Made by a program: the position numbers and the translations under genes. A model generated the notes under the pieces. The model ran no database searches and was not told the origin of the DNA. It saw nothing but the letters and a program-made list of their open reading frames with translations. Shown piece after piece: positions 45,252 to 57,486 of a stretch of 64,000 bases of DNA. This DNA is from Kappaphycus alvarezii (Eukaryota; Rhodophyta; Florideophyceae; Gigartinales; Solieriaceae). The stretch covers positions 124,001 through 188,000 of the forward strand of contig NADL03000112.1 in the NCBI GenBank assembly GCA_002205965.3. Direction: 5' to 3'. Numbering within the stretch: the stretch's first letter is position 1; each line of letters begins with the position of its first letter.

Positions 45252-45586
45252 TTTACGGAATTTGGAAAAAGCATGTGGGAGAACATGCTGAGGGGGATTG
45301 CAGAGAAACTAACATGCGAAGGGGGATGAGAGAAGAACTAATCGGAAATGCATCTGGTAAGAACTGTGTAAATGGGGGGTTAATTTACTGTGGTAGATAT
45401 TTGGGTTGGTATCCAGTAAATTTGTACCGAAGCGTAGATATCGTATCATTGTCAAGCCAATTGCGAAACCGTACGATGCGTCGAAAGCTGTGGATGGCAC
45501 TCCAATCTACCAGAAGGTGGAAGGGAGGCCAGCCAGAAGAACTTGACGCGCTTGCAACCCATGCAAGCAGAACACAAAGCGCGTGA
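45252..45586 (+). other. Possible broken host coding sequence, right part
   Basis: With gypsy-2 and one TAATC left out, the plus frame open at 37678-37727 stays open here to 45586 (LYGIWKKHVGEHAEGD near the start). Another frame also looks protein-like (VPKRRYRIIVKPIAKPYDAS, about 45423-45482). No domain is recognised, and from about 45500 the region overlaps a LINE on the minus strand, so at most the first 240 bases are host sequence. Confidence 0.22.
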
Positions 45587-45790
45587 TTAGGAGGTGCAGC
45601 TCCCATTGGGGAGTGGTGCCTCGACGGGCAGCAGCAAACGTAGAAAGGCGCCGGAAGAAAGTCGCACCCTCGGCCCCAAGGGTACCGAACACATCAATAC
45701 CAACAGGAAGAAGGCGTATATCGTTCGTGTGGCAGACTAGACCGTAGTGCGTGTGTTTCGCACGTTCAGCCATTGAGGCAGCTACGCCAT
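45500..45790 (-). mobile_element. LINE-I: diverged LINE-A-like C-terminus
   Basis: The minus-strand frame reads AERAKHTHYGLVCHTNDIRL, LPVGIDVFGTLGAEGATFFR and LQARQVLLAG, which parallels LINE-A (AEREKHRHYGTYCNRNDILL, VGIDIYGALGDDG, MQARQVSTRR). At about 60 percent identity it is a separate subfamily. It is 5'-truncated near 45790 and the 3' end is not clear. The nuclease core is absent. Confidence 0.65.
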
Positions 45791-46109
45791 TTCGTTTGGT
45801 ATGTCGTCGATATTTATTTTGTCAAGGAGCAATTATCTGCCATAACCACGGGATTCGATTCTCGGTGAGGACTTGTCCGCAGTTCATCTGTCAATTTTCT
45901 GCCTTAACGATAGCCGCGCTTTTCGACTTGTGCCGCGCAGGGGCGGCGCCTTACAAGGAGAACACGTATTACTGTACAGCATAATATCCCGCTGGTGCAG
46001 AACTGTACAATCGGATGGGTTTTCTTGTCAAGGATCAGTGGTACAGTAGGTGGGGTTCAGCTAGAGATTACGGAGATGAGGCCTACTTTGCGTAGGGTAT
46101 TCCATCAAT
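45791..46109. other. Unassigned stretch between LINEs
   Basis: About 320 bases without an ORF of convincing composition and without similarity to other parts of the window that I can see. Confidence 0.4.
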
Positions 46110-46435
46110 GGTGGTAGATCTTTATTTGTCGTACAATGTCGCACAGAGGCGTGCGGAGGGTATTTATAAATTAACTACGGATGCGGGCGGCGGGTAGAAA
46201 CTTGTCGCGCCTGCATTATTTGGAGACTAAATGCAAAACGGGTAACGAAGTCGCGGAGCTCCTGTTGAGGGGAGGAACCGCGACGGGAAGCAGCGAAGGA
46301 AGCAAGGCGGCGGAAAAAAGCCTTACCGTCGTCGCCCAAGGCGCCATAGATATCAATCCCGACGGGGGAGAGGAGGATATCGTTTCGGTTGCAGTAAGTG
46401 CCGTAATGACGATGTTTCTCGCGCTCTGCGAGTGC
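46110..46435 (-). mobile_element. LINE-A fragment, left half of a head-to-head pair
   Basis: The minus strand carries a complete 3' end (rc of ggtggtagatctttatttg at 46110) and the last nuclease and C-terminal codons, identical in layout to 26078-26400. It stops abruptly at 46435, where a plus-strand LINE-A begins. The 5' ends of both copies meet. Confidence 0.85.
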
Positions 46436-47950
46436 CAGGAGCCAAGTTTACGGCTTCTCCCCCTTCCCACTCCCCTTTGGCACTTCCTTGCCCTTTTTCA
46501 ACCGCCCCTGGTTTAATCGTGCTGGGATCCCCGATTGGCTCGGACGCGTTTGTTTCCCAATTTTTCGCAGGCCGCCAAAACGAAGTTGACCGCATCTTCC
46601 AATCCCTTCGAGACTTGGATGACGCTCAATTGGCTTTCCACTTACACCGCTTCTGCGCGAACGCCTCCAAGGTCATGCACTTGCTGCGTACGCTTCCCTC
46701 CACTCAATCTGCGGTTCTCGCCGCTAGCTTCGATCAGAAGCAGAGGGAAGCGTTCCACCAATTGCAGCTGCCCTGTCCAGAGCGAGCCTGGCTCCAAGCC
46801 TCTCTCCCCTTCTCAATGGGCGGTCTAGGTCTCCTGCAAACTTCAGACATTACCGAGGCTGCATACGCAGCATCTGTAATTGATTCTTTTCGACTTATCT
46901 CCGACCTGCTTACCCTTTCCCAGGACCGCCACTTGGAAGAGATCCCTCGGTCTGCCATCTCGCTCTTATCCTCCCGCCACCCGCAGCTGTCTTCGTCGCT
47001 TACAGCTACGGCTCTTTTCGAGCGTTGTTCATTGCCGGTCCCCGGCGAAAGGCTCCAGTCTGCGATCACAACTGAACTCATGCTATCGAAGTCCGATAGC
47101 TTGTTCTCGTCCGCAGCAACCCACGACCGAGCACGGCTCCTCTCCGTGCGCACATCCTCCGCATCGTCTGTTTTCTCTTCGCTTCCTCACCCCCACCGCG
47201 GTACGTACATGTCCTCTTCTGCGTGGAAAGTCGCTCTGGCTCTACGTCTCGGCATTGCACTATTCCCTGGATCTACTCGCTGTCCGGTCTGCTCCCGCGC
47301 TCGCCGACATCGCACCCGTCTTAGATCCAAGTGGTCAACACGCGTTGACCTGCAAATGCGAAGACGGAATGACTCGTCGTCACCACATCCTCCGCAACGT
47401 TCTTGCCCGCTACTGCAAGGAAGTTGGGATCGTCGCCCTCGTCGAACATCCGCTCCTCCACCAGGTTCCCGACTCATCTGGCATTCGGAGTCCCCGTGCT
47501 ACGAATGGATATTTACATACCCGCTGCATACGGGCTTCACAGTACCGATATAGCCGTCGACGTTACTGTTGCCCACCCCTCCGCACGCCGCCACATTTCG
47601 CCAAGTACGGTTACTGCCGGCGCCGCCGCGACACTCGCAGAGCGCGAGAAACATCGTCATTACGGCACTTACTGCAACCGAAACGATATCCTCCTCCCCG
47701 TCGGGATTGATATCTATGGCGCTTGGGCGACGACGGTAAGGCTTTTTTTCCGCGCCTTGCTTCCTTCGCTGCTTCCGTCGGGTTCCTCCCCTCAACAGGA
47801 GCTCCGCGACTTCGTTACCCGTTTTGCATTTAGTCTCCAAATAATGCAGGCGCGACAAGTTTCTACCCGCCGCCCGCATCCGTAGTTAATTTATAAATAC
47901 CCTTCGCACGCCTCTGTGCGACATTGTACGACAAATAAAGATCTACCACC
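46436..47950 (+). mobile_element. LINE-A fragment, right half of a head-to-head pair
   Basis: Plus strand, from just after RT motif C (ccaagtttacggcttctcc) through the thumb (GSPIGSDAFVSQFFAGRQNE), a long open frame of 373 codons from 46432, the finger region (QHALTCKCEDGMTRRHH in an adjoining frame), the nuclease (RMDIYIPAAYG, DVTVAHPS about 47505-47580) and the C-terminus MQARQVSTRRPHP, then aataaagatctaccacc ending at 47950. Small indels cause frameshifts in the finger and near the C-terminus (about 47290, 47480 and 47695-47780). No clear duplication flanks the pair. Confidence 0.85.
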
Positions 47951-49139
47951 TGCAACCACAAAATTAATTTTGAATAGGGTGGCTAACTTCTGCGTGTTGC
48001 GGGGCACGACATATTACTGACGCCGCGCTTGTGGACCAAATAGCGTAGCGTAGTTTCTAGTATAAGCGGGTCTTCATCCCCCCCGTAGAACATCCGCTGC
48101 GCAATGCGACAGCTGCCGCGTATTTCTCTATGACCTTTGATGATGTCTCAGAAGGTGATCCTAATGAGTCAAAAGCGAGCGGCACAAAATCCCATCCTAA
48201 TCTTGATCTTCCAGATGGGAAGTCGCCAGAAATGGCAGCCACTTTCGTGGCTAGGTCTCTCCCCTTTCGCTTGTCTGCTGCGTTGGCAACGGCTCGCGCT
48301 CTTCGTGCTCCCATTGACATATAGCACTCATGGAATGGCGAGGATACGGTGATGTCGTGGGCCACTGGAAGATGGGGCGGGGTGTTCAATGCGTCGGATG
48401 GCGGGTGCACCAGAATATCTGCGGGTCGCGCATTCAGTCCGGGGAGTAGGTATTTGACCTCATATTGGACGCCAACACCTGCTGCTTTAAACAGCTCTCT
48501 CCCAAGTACTCTCACAATTGCTGTGTGCCGGTTGGTTCACCCGAGAAACTTGTTACAAAGGTCTGCTGCATGGTCCCCTAAGAGATGCATGGGCCTATGA
48601 CACTCAGCGCACTGCAGCGGTGCGGTGTCGTCAAACACGCGAACTCCTAGGTGACGGCGTAGCATCACTGTCCACATTTCGTTGGACGTTCGGTTGACTA
48701 CAGCGAGGTGAGCAGTGAGGAAGGCCCCTTCCTGCGTTTCCAAGTATGTATGACGTCCAATTCTTCGCCGAATATCTGCTTCTGAATGCGATATGGGGTT
48801 TGGCAACCTCTCCCATTCGTCGTCCTTCCAGAAGAACTTTGCTGCAGACTCGCACCAGGCTTGATACAGAATGTTGTATGTACTATCGGGCTTGGCTGCG
48901 AGGCTTGTCGTTGTCAAAGTTTCTGGGGGGCTTCCATCATTAGTGACGGACGAAGGGAGCCGTCGGACAAAATCCCGAAGGTGTGTATCCGCTTTAGTGT
49001 ATCGGTGTTCAGTCTCACTACTGTCCTCAAGGCTACGCAGCAGCTCGGCGTCAATTATGCTCGCAGCATATGCTGCAAAATTAAGCGTTGCTATAGTTAT
49101 AAAGCCGTGACCGCCATAGCGGAGAGGTAAGGATACCTG

Positions 49140-49858
49140 TGATGTGCGCAAATTCGCGCACGAAAAAATCTAGATGAGGACCATGATTGTATACAGTATC
49201 GGAATTGGGAAGATATTTTTACAGTTTTTGAATTTGCAAGATATTTTTAATTTGGGTGAGTGTGGCAAATTCGTCGGCTGATTTTTTTCATTTTAGGACA
49301 CGCTGTCATAGTAGATGTCAGTACAGTTCCAGGTTGTGGGTGATACGACAAGTAGCTCTGAAAGGTCTATATAATGGCCACATCAATTCCCACCCCTGGC
49401 CGATGGATGGCTGGCATGGGTATGGCACCTAGATATTTACCTTGAGGAAATATCTTCTAATAGTCTCTCTGGTTCACACGATTACCGTGAATACATTTTA
49501 TGGTTATTAGTATGTTTGTTGGAGACTTTTGGGGTAGCCAAAAGTCTATATAAGCCGAGTAAACTGCTTCCTTTAGTGAGGTGAAGCAAGTTGGCAGACA
49601 ACTTCAAGCCAAGTCCCGAGTAGTAGGAAGTTGAGAGTCAACTTCAGACCCAAGAACACTTTTTCTTACGCTGGTCGCAGAGCGTCGGTGGTAGACCCTG
49701 CCCCTTTTATACTTGCTTGTAGCTTCCTCAACTCTCTTCTATATACACTCCCTTTTGTTCGTTCACAATACCACGGCAGCACTTTTGTCGCTCGCAACAC
49801 CTCCTTCTCAGGGTAATTGGTTCTGAGGATCTCTTCCCCCGCCGATTTTCCCCTATTA
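49140..49858 (+). repeat. 5' LTR of gypsy-3
   Basis: 719 bases starting tgatgtgcgcaaattcgc. TATA box TATATAAG is at 49547-49554. It ends ccctatta, two bases before the primer-binding segment. It is the same short LTR as in gypsy-2, without an ORF. Confidence 0.9.
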
Positions 49859-52800
49859 TTTGGTACTCTTGTGGAGGGGGTTGCACCCGAGGTATTCGAG
49901 TTGAGCAGTAGTAAGGAACACTTCGGGGGGATTTCTTTTCTGTAATCATGGATCTCAACGCTGCTCGTATAACGTTCACAGGCGGCAAGACTGAAGACGT
50001 TGAGGAGTTTCTTTACACATATGTCAACGTTGTGATGCGAGAGAAGGGCGATGAAGAGAAGGCGGCAAGTATCTTCGCCTATCTTCATGGTGACGCAAAG
50101 CACAAATATAAGTCCAAGTTTATCGACGGGTGGTCTCTTAACGGGAATGGGCGTAACTTCGGTGAGGTATGTGAGTGGCTTGTGAAAGAGTATGCTAAGG
50201 AGGTAGAACAGATGAGATGATTCGTACTGCCATAGAGGCCCGGCTCAACTCGACGATTTGTTAAGCTCATTGGTGTACTTGTGTGATCTTTATGAAAAGG
50301 CTGGGTTCAACGCCCAAGCCAAGTACGGAATGCTGCGTAAGGCGGCTATGGGGGATAAGCGGCTCTCCGATTTCCTCCTTATCAAGGGCCCTCACACTTT
50401 TGATGAACTGAAGGGTACCATAGTAGAATTTGTCAAAAATTCGGAGACGTTTCAGTCACTGAGTGAGGTACCGAGGGAAACCCGCACATCGATGCCTATC
50501 GTACATCCTGAAAATAATTATCAAAGGCCGGCTACTAGTGCAGCGGCATTAGAATCTGTCAGGAGCGATGTCAAAAACTTGGAAGAAAGGTTGGAAACCC
50601 GATTCGATAATCGACTTGACATGATAACCTCGCAGTTGGAAAGCCTTACTCTTACCATTAAGAAGAACCAGTCTGGGGCCCCTAAAGCCGCAGAAGCCTG
50701 TTCTTACTGTCACAAGCCTGGACACTTTGCAAACAGGTGTCCTGATAATTCACATAGAAACACTCGTTGTGGAAAGTGCGGTCGATATGGGTATCATGAA
50801 AGTAACTGCTGGTCTAAAGACAACAGAAGAGCACATTTATCGGAAGCAAGGAGTGAGTCAGGACCAGAGGTGAAAATCTTACAAAATAGAAGGGATAAAA
50901 GGTTGACGGATGCCGGTAACGTATCCATCGCTGAAGAGATTAGTCAAGTCAATGTGACAAAAACGGATGGGGAAGGGAACATTTTATCGAAGAAACCTAG
51001 GCTAGAGTATGGAATGCTGGAGCATATCCCAGCACCTGTACCTCCTCGAACCAAAGGTCTGATCAAGTTGTTCAGGAGTGGGAGTCACTCCGGCCAAGAA
51101 GACGAAAAGAGTAAGAAAGTTAAGAGTATCTCTAAGGACGTACTAGAGTATGTGAAGAGGTACAATTGGTGGCTGAGCTTGCATCGGCCCCAACTGGGAT
51201 AACGTTTGGTCAACTTTTGAGGGCGACGCAGAGGATGCGAGAAAAAGAACTCAAAAAATTATCAGGTCTACTAAGTCCGCTAAGGGTAAGAAACTGTTTC
51301 TTCAATCGGCCTCGACAGCACCAAGACGTCTTAAGCGGTACCAGTCAAAGTATTGGTATGAAAACCCAAGCTCTCTTCGATTCGGGTGCTGTTCCAAACC
51401 TCATTTCAGAAACCTTGGTGACAGATCTAGGTCTCGAAATTACTCCAACGACTCGAAAAATAACTGTAGCAGATGGAACCGTCTCAAAATGCATGGGCAC
51501 TGTTGACAAGGTTCCGTGTTCTTTGGGACTCTAAAGTTGATGTAGACTTTCTGTCATGCCGGATCTCCCTTTTGATGCAATCATTGGCTGCCCACAATGG
51601 AAAGACTAGGATGCATTGACTTGGGCAACCAAATGGTTTCAGTTAATATTGACGGCAGAACCGTGAAGATGCCCTGGATTTAGACAAAAGCACGCATCCT
51701 GAAGATTTAAAAGAAACAGACAGTGAGAATTTCACTTCTAGCTATGACAGCGAAGATTCGGAACCAATTAACACTTTCGGAAGTGGAAAAGGGTACCCTC
51801 AGGGGGTAATAAAAATTGCATGGGACGATTATGATTCTGGGTTTGAAACAGATGACGACTGGAATTCTAGGATAAGTTTGAAACCGAATGTGTTTTTTTT
51901 GCGATGATATCGAAATCAAAGGACAGAAATCGGAGCATGAAAGAAGATTACCTTTGCAGAGAAAATAAGAATACGTCGAATTCCATATATGAAGATGTGA
52001 GCACGACGGAAGAGGTCCTTCAAAATATTGAGGTTGAGGATCAAGAAGAAAAAGGGCGCCAAATGGCAGAAATCCAAGGAAAAGTGCAGCACCTTCCCGC
52101 CCCCGCCTCACTGAAAATATCCGACATGTTAACATCTTCCGAAGTAATTGCATGGAGCGTTTCAGATTTAAGACAAGCAAGTGTACCGGTTACTCACTCG
52201 TTCGAACTTACCGACACTCAACCGATTTACCACAAGCCTAGACGTCAACCGCCAAAATATGACCAATTTATCTCAGAAAATGTTACAAGTATGCTGAAAA
52301 ATGATATTATTCGACCAGTTTCATCCCCATGGTCGTTTCCAGTTGTGGTCGCACCAAAGAAGGATGGAAAGCTGCGTTTTTGCGTCGATTACCGACAACT
52401 GAACCAGAGAATGATACCCGATCGATTTCCGATTCCGAACATGGAGGAGATCCTCGAGGACCTGAAGGACGGGAGATATTTCACCTCAATTGACCTTTAC
52501 ACTGGCTATTGGCAGATTCCATTGGATGAAAAATGTAAGGAAAAAACAACCTTTACCAGCAAAGCCGGTACGTTCAGGTTCGAAGTGATGCCTTTTGGTC
52601 TCATGAATGCACCAGCTACATTCCAAAGAATGATGAACGAGGTTTTGAAAGGACTTCCATTCGCAAGAGTCTATATCGATGATGTCGTCATATTCTCAGA
52701 AACATTGGATCAGCACATCTCGCACGTCAAGACAGTTGTGGAGAGGATATCGGAGTATAGCTTGAAAATTAAGTTGAGCAAATGCTTCTTTGCGAAAACT

Positions 52801-54132
52801 TCTATCCAATTACTCGGTCATATCGTCGACCAAGAGGGAATTAGAGTGGATCCAGAGAAAACGAAAAAAATAAAGTTGGCACCAAGGCCCGCTTCAAAGA
52901 CGGAGGTCCGAAGCTTCTTAGGACTGGCCTCATATTACAGAAGATTTATCAAAGATTTCGCCAAGACTGCAGCACCGTTACATGCCAGCACTACGAAGAA
53001 CGGAAAATTTTACTGGAACAAGGAAATGGAAACTGCATTTCAGGAGCTTAAAGATAAGCTATGTGTCCCCCCAGTTCTCATGTACCCAGATTTCAAGAGA
53101 CCATTCGTTGTGGAGACAGATGCCTCAGAACGGTCTTTGGGTGCCGTTTTGTCCCAAAAAGATGAAAACGGAAGACTACACCCTGTTCAATTCGCAAGCC
53201 GAACTCTGAATGACGCGGAAAAGAGATACTCAGTCTGCGAGAAAGAAGCGCTAGCTGTCGTCTTCGCGCTGAAAAAGTTTCGCGTATACCTTTTATCACT
53301 CGAGAAATTTGTCTTGATAACTGATCACCAGGCACTTAAAACAGCATTCCAAAAGAAGGATGTACATCACCGCTTGGCCCGATGGCTCGACATTTTCGCA
53401 GAATATCGGTTTGAAATTGTGTATAGACCCGGACGCAATAATCAGCCTGCCGATTACCTATCCCGCTTGAGGGACGCACTGATTCCAAATGAAAAAGCTT
53501 CGGAGGACATCGTCGGAGTCGCCGAGTTGCAGTTGCCGAACGATAACGAGTACGAAGCTAATATTCACGGACTGATCAAATTCCTCGATGGACTAGAAAT
53601 GAGAAAGGTTGATCTTGAACACCGAAATTGGGTACGCAGGAATCAAAAGGCTTTTACATTGTGGAATGGGAAACTTTCCGGCACACTAAAGCCGGTCCCC
53701 GACTAGTGGCCCCTTTGAAAGAAAGAATGAAGATCTTGAGGACTTTCCATGATGAGCTAGGGCATTGGGATCTCGAAACAACCAAAAAATTCGTAACTGA
53801 GAGATTCTGGTGGCCCGGTATCCATAAGGACGTCTATAATTTCGTGAAAAGCTGCGACAACTGCCAAAAATTCACTCCAATACGGAAGTATAAGACAACT
53901 CTAAGTTTTCCAGTTTCCGGTCTCTTTGAAACCTTCTCAATTGACTTCGCGGGCCCGTTCAAGGAAACTTCTTCCGGAAACAAATATCTCCTTATAGGGG
54001 TGGAACATCTTACTGGATGGCCAATAGCAGTTGCAGTGAGGAGGCAAATGCTGAGGTGGTACTGAGATTCATCGAAAAAGAAATAATTGAACCGTTTGGT
54101 CTTCCAAAAAGGATCATCTCGGATAACGCCCT

Positions 54133-55890
54133 TTGTTTTACTGCAACTTCACTTCGTTTTTTGGAAGAGAAAGGATTCAGCTGAAGACCGTTCTCGCATA
54201 CGCTCCTATGTCCAACGGGAAAGCGGAGAGGATGGTTGGAACCATCAAACGAGCAATATCGAAAACTATGTTGGAGAATGAAATCCAGTGGGAAGATGCC
54301 TTACCAAAAGTGTTATACGGCTACCGTCGAAGAAGAGGAAGAAATGGACGCTCACCATTCGAGCTAATGTACGGAAGGGCTCCTAGAATGTTACAGAGAG
54401 ACATGGAAACAAATATTATCGATGAAGAGAGTAGGGAAGTTGAACTACTGGCCACCGAAGGCTGGAGATCACACCGCGCGCTAACACAGACAAGAAATAA
54501 GGATGCAGAACCTGCAGTCAGAACCTTTTCAGTTGGCTCTAAAGTACTTGTAGTACATGGAAAAGCAATGCAGCAGGCTGTGAAGTGGCCGGCCTTCCAA
54601 ACCAAGTACTCGAACCCTTGCATCGTCACGGAGGAAAGACACCCGCACTATCAGCTCTGTTCAAGCTCAGGGAAGAGATCAAGGAGGGCCATCCATGCAC
54701 GTCGTCTGGTCCCTTACCATCAGAGGCCTGAAGAATTCCTTCTCACACAGGACTATGCGCAACCACGGGGCATACTCATCTTTAACTATAGAATGATTCC
54801 TATGGGAGGAAAAAGGGCCTGGGAATGGATCATCTCGGTTACGCGGGACTACTACGAACTCCACGTAATCATCCATTTCTACATTAATATATGCCTATGT
54901 TTTCGTACGTTGAACGGACCATTGCTACCTGAAGAAGATTTCCGACTATTAATAAGAGTTCTATTTTCATTCCAAAACGGAAGGTTCACGGAAGCAGGTC
55001 CAGAGTTTGTGGAGGTAATATATCATTACTCTATAGGAAGATATGGAATGGTAGCTGCTGGAGACTTGTCGCAAACGTATCTGAATATTATCCGTCCAAT
55101 TTACGTATTTCTCAAGAACAACCAAGACGTGCGACTGAGAGGTTACGCCTTACCCCCGGATATGGAATACAGGCTGGTCCCGTATCCTCTATGGGAACCT
55201 TACGTTTCTCCGCCACAAATTGGGAACGTTGGAGGCGGCGAGGATCCTCCTGAAGCAGTGATGATGACCAGAGGAGGACCTTCAGGAGACAACAACCCGC
55301 CCAGAAGAGGTTCCGGTCGTCCCCCGAGAGGACCTCGTGCAGGTCCCAGTACGTCAGGAGCTGGTCGCGGCCATTCATCGGGACCGTCCACCACAACTTC
55401 ATCTCTAGCTCTCCTTCACAACCATGCACAGCATACAGTCGGAAGAAGAAGATTATCTTTTTGGCTGCGCAATATCTCCGAGGATGCGAACGATGCGCAG
55501 GTCATTTCTTATTTCATGATAAGCATCTGTTTATGTTTTAGGGCGCTACATGGACCGCACTTATCTTACGAAGATTCGTTCTTGATGATGCGCGTCTTCT
55601 TTTCTTATCGACATCCATTCCTCCGGCATCTTCCAGAAGAGTTTGCATATCACATATATTTTTTCACTCTTGGAAGATTCGGAAGAGTCACGGAAGAAGA
55701 ATGTATTCAACCCCACCTCGATGTGATCAAACCAATATATGAGGCTATGCTACAAAGTGAGGTACCAGTAATGCGAACCTACTTTTTAGAGCATCATATT
55801 GGTAATCAGTTGCATCCGTACCCGTTTGAGAGACCATACATTTTATCAATAAGACAGCGAACACTAACGGAAGCAGAAGAAGAGCAGTGA
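54133..55890 (+). CDS. Integrase end and C-terminal extension of gypsy-3 Pol
   Basis: Open for about 585 codons. It starts in the integrase core (NGKAERMVGTIKRAI holds the catalytic Glu), then passes a region like LMYGRAPRMLQRDMETN and reaches two copies of an unknown domain of about 115 residues: VIIHFYINICLCFRTLNGPL...IIRPIY (54866-55110) and VISYFMISICLCFRALHGPH...VIKPIY (55500-55750). Each is followed by a LxPYPxxxPY motif. The linker is Gly/Pro/Arg/Ser-rich. No chromodomain is recognised. The same arrangement is in gypsy-2 and, decayed, in gypsy-4. Confidence 0.75.
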   Translation: MFYCNFTSFFGRERIQLKTVLAYAPMSNGKAERMVGTIKRAISKTMLENEIQWEDALPKVLYGYRRRRGRNGRSPFELMYGRAPRMLQRDMETNIIDEESREVELLATEGWRSHRALTQTRNKDAEPAVRTFSVGSKVLVVHGKAMQQAVKWPAFQTKYSNPCIVTEERHPHYQLCSSSGKRSRRAIHARRLVPYHQRPEEFLLTQDYAQPRGILIFNYRMIPMGGKRAWEWIISVTRDYYELHVIIHFYINICLCFRTLNGPLLPEEDFRLLIRVLFSFQNGRFTEAGPEFVEVIYHYSIGRYGMVAAGDLSQTYLNIIRPIYVFLKNNQDVRLRGYALPPDMEYRLVPYPLWEPYVSPPQIGNVGGGEDPPEAVMMTRGGPSGDNNPPRRGSGRPPRGPRAGPSTSGAGRGHSSGPSTTTSSLALLHNHAQHTVGRRRLSFWLRNISEDANDAQVISYFMISICLCFRALHGPHLSYEDSFLMMRVFFSYRHPFLRHLPEEFAYHIYFFTLGRFGRVTEEECIQPHLDVIKPIYEAMLQSEVPVMRTYFLEHHIGNQLHPYPFERPYILSIRQRTLTEAEEEQ

Positions 55891-55923
55891 CGAGTCGGGA
55901 CGTTCGTCTTGAGCGAGAGGGCG

Positions 55924-56640
55924 TGATGTGCGCAAATTCGCACACGAAAAAATCTAGATGAGGACCATGATTGTATACAGTATCGGAATTGGGAAGATAT
56001 TTTTACAGTTTTTGAATTTGCAAGATATTTTTAATTTGGGTGAGTGTGGCAAATTCGTCGGTTGATTTTTTCATTTTAGGACACGCTGTCATAGTAGATG
56101 TCAGTACAGTTCCAGGTTGTGGGTGATACGACAAGTAGCTCTGAAAGGTCTATATAATGGCCACATCAATTCCCACCCCTGGCCGATGGTGGCTGGCATG
56201 GGTATGGCACCTAGATATTTACCTTGAGGAAATATCTTCTAATAGTCTCTCTGGTTCACACGATTACCGTGAATACATTTTATGGTTATTAGTATGTTTG
56301 TTGGAGACTTTTGGGGTAGCCAAAAGTCTATATAAGCCGAGTAAACTGCTTCCTTTAGTGGAGGTGAAGCAAGTTGGCAGACAACTTCAAGCCAAGTCCC
56401 GAGTAGTAGGAAGTTGAGAGTCAACTTCAGACCCAAACACTTTTTCTTACGCTGGTCGCAGAGCGTCAGTGGTAGACTCTGCCCCTTTTATACTTGCTTG
56501 TAGCTTTCTCAACTCTCTTCTATATACACTCCCTTTTGTTCGTTCAACAATACCACGGCAGCACTTTTGTCGCTCGCAACACCTCCTTCTCAGGGTAATC
56601 GGTTCTGAGGATCTCTTCCCCCGCCGATTTATCCCTATCA
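55924..56640 (+). repeat. 3' LTR of gypsy-3
   Basis: 717 bases, directly after the polypurine tract, starting tgatgtgcgcaaattcgc and ending tatccctatca, followed by ACCTG. Confidence 0.9.
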
Positions 56641-57486
56641 ACCTGCAGTTGAACTGCATCAGTCATCGGCACGTTGTTAGAGCTTTCGTAAAATTCGAGT
56701 TGTTGTCGTCGAATCTCAGCGCAGTGGCATTGGTCACACTCGGCGGAGTTAGATTCACCACATGTTGAAGCTTTCAAGCGGATGCACATACCCGGTGAAG
56801 GTGGAACCGAATTCGAGCACCTCCGATACCGTCAATCAGCGACAATGTGTGCTTGCAGCTTCTGATTTTCTCGTTGAGGAAATCTTCCATAAGCTGGGAC
56901 GACCCACTTGGGGCCCCCAAGAAGGTCGGTGTCTTCGGTGGAAAATTTCTCAACTGGGAAGCGGTGGGATAGAGGCGATGTGCAGTTACCGAGTCTGTGC
57001 GGCCAGAACAGACGGGTTTTTGCATGGTTCAGATATAAGCCATGATCAGGTCCTCTGGAGCTGAGGATATCGACTGCCTCTTGAGCTCTGTATGAGGATG
57101 TCGACTGCCTTCCCGAGCTCTGTATGAGTGCCGATGAAAGTGCAGTCGTCCGCATACCATCTGCGTAGACGAAGCTGTGTCTGCTGGGCAATTTCTGTTG
57201 CTAATGGATGCACAACAAGAGAAAACAACAGCATGCTTGCAGGGGTCCCTCTGTTGCATACCTTCTTGGCTAGGGATATCATGTGCGGCCGCTATGGGCA
57301 ATATCAGCGACGGCGTGTTGCGAGCGTATACCAGGTTCAGAAAACGACACAGCGACGGTACTCTGGCCGGTAGTAAATTTATCATGCGCTGTCTCGAGAA
57401 CCGATTGAATTCGTTGTGTGCTTCCACGGATACCAGCGAATGCTCCTCGTCCTGGATCTCAACCAGTCTCCGTGCTTCGTGCACAA

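Larger units (their letters stand above)
49140..56640 (+). mobile_element. Gypsy-3: Ty3/gypsy inserted in LINE-C
   Basis: 7501 bases, 5' LTR 49140-49858, 3' LTR 55924-56640, target duplication ACCTG (49135-49139 and 56641-56645). Parts: primer site tggtactcttgtggagg (49861), gag with CCHC knuckles (about 49948-51200), protease (about 51360-51600), RT (about 52130-52870), RNase H (about 53095-53340), integrase HHCC and DDE core (about 53740-54290), C-terminal extension with two related domains (54866-55210 and 55498-55845) joined by a Gly/Pro/Arg-rich linker, polypurine tract gagcgagagggcg. The LTRs differ by about two percent by eye, so it is young. It is broken, with about ten breaks. Confidence 0.93.
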
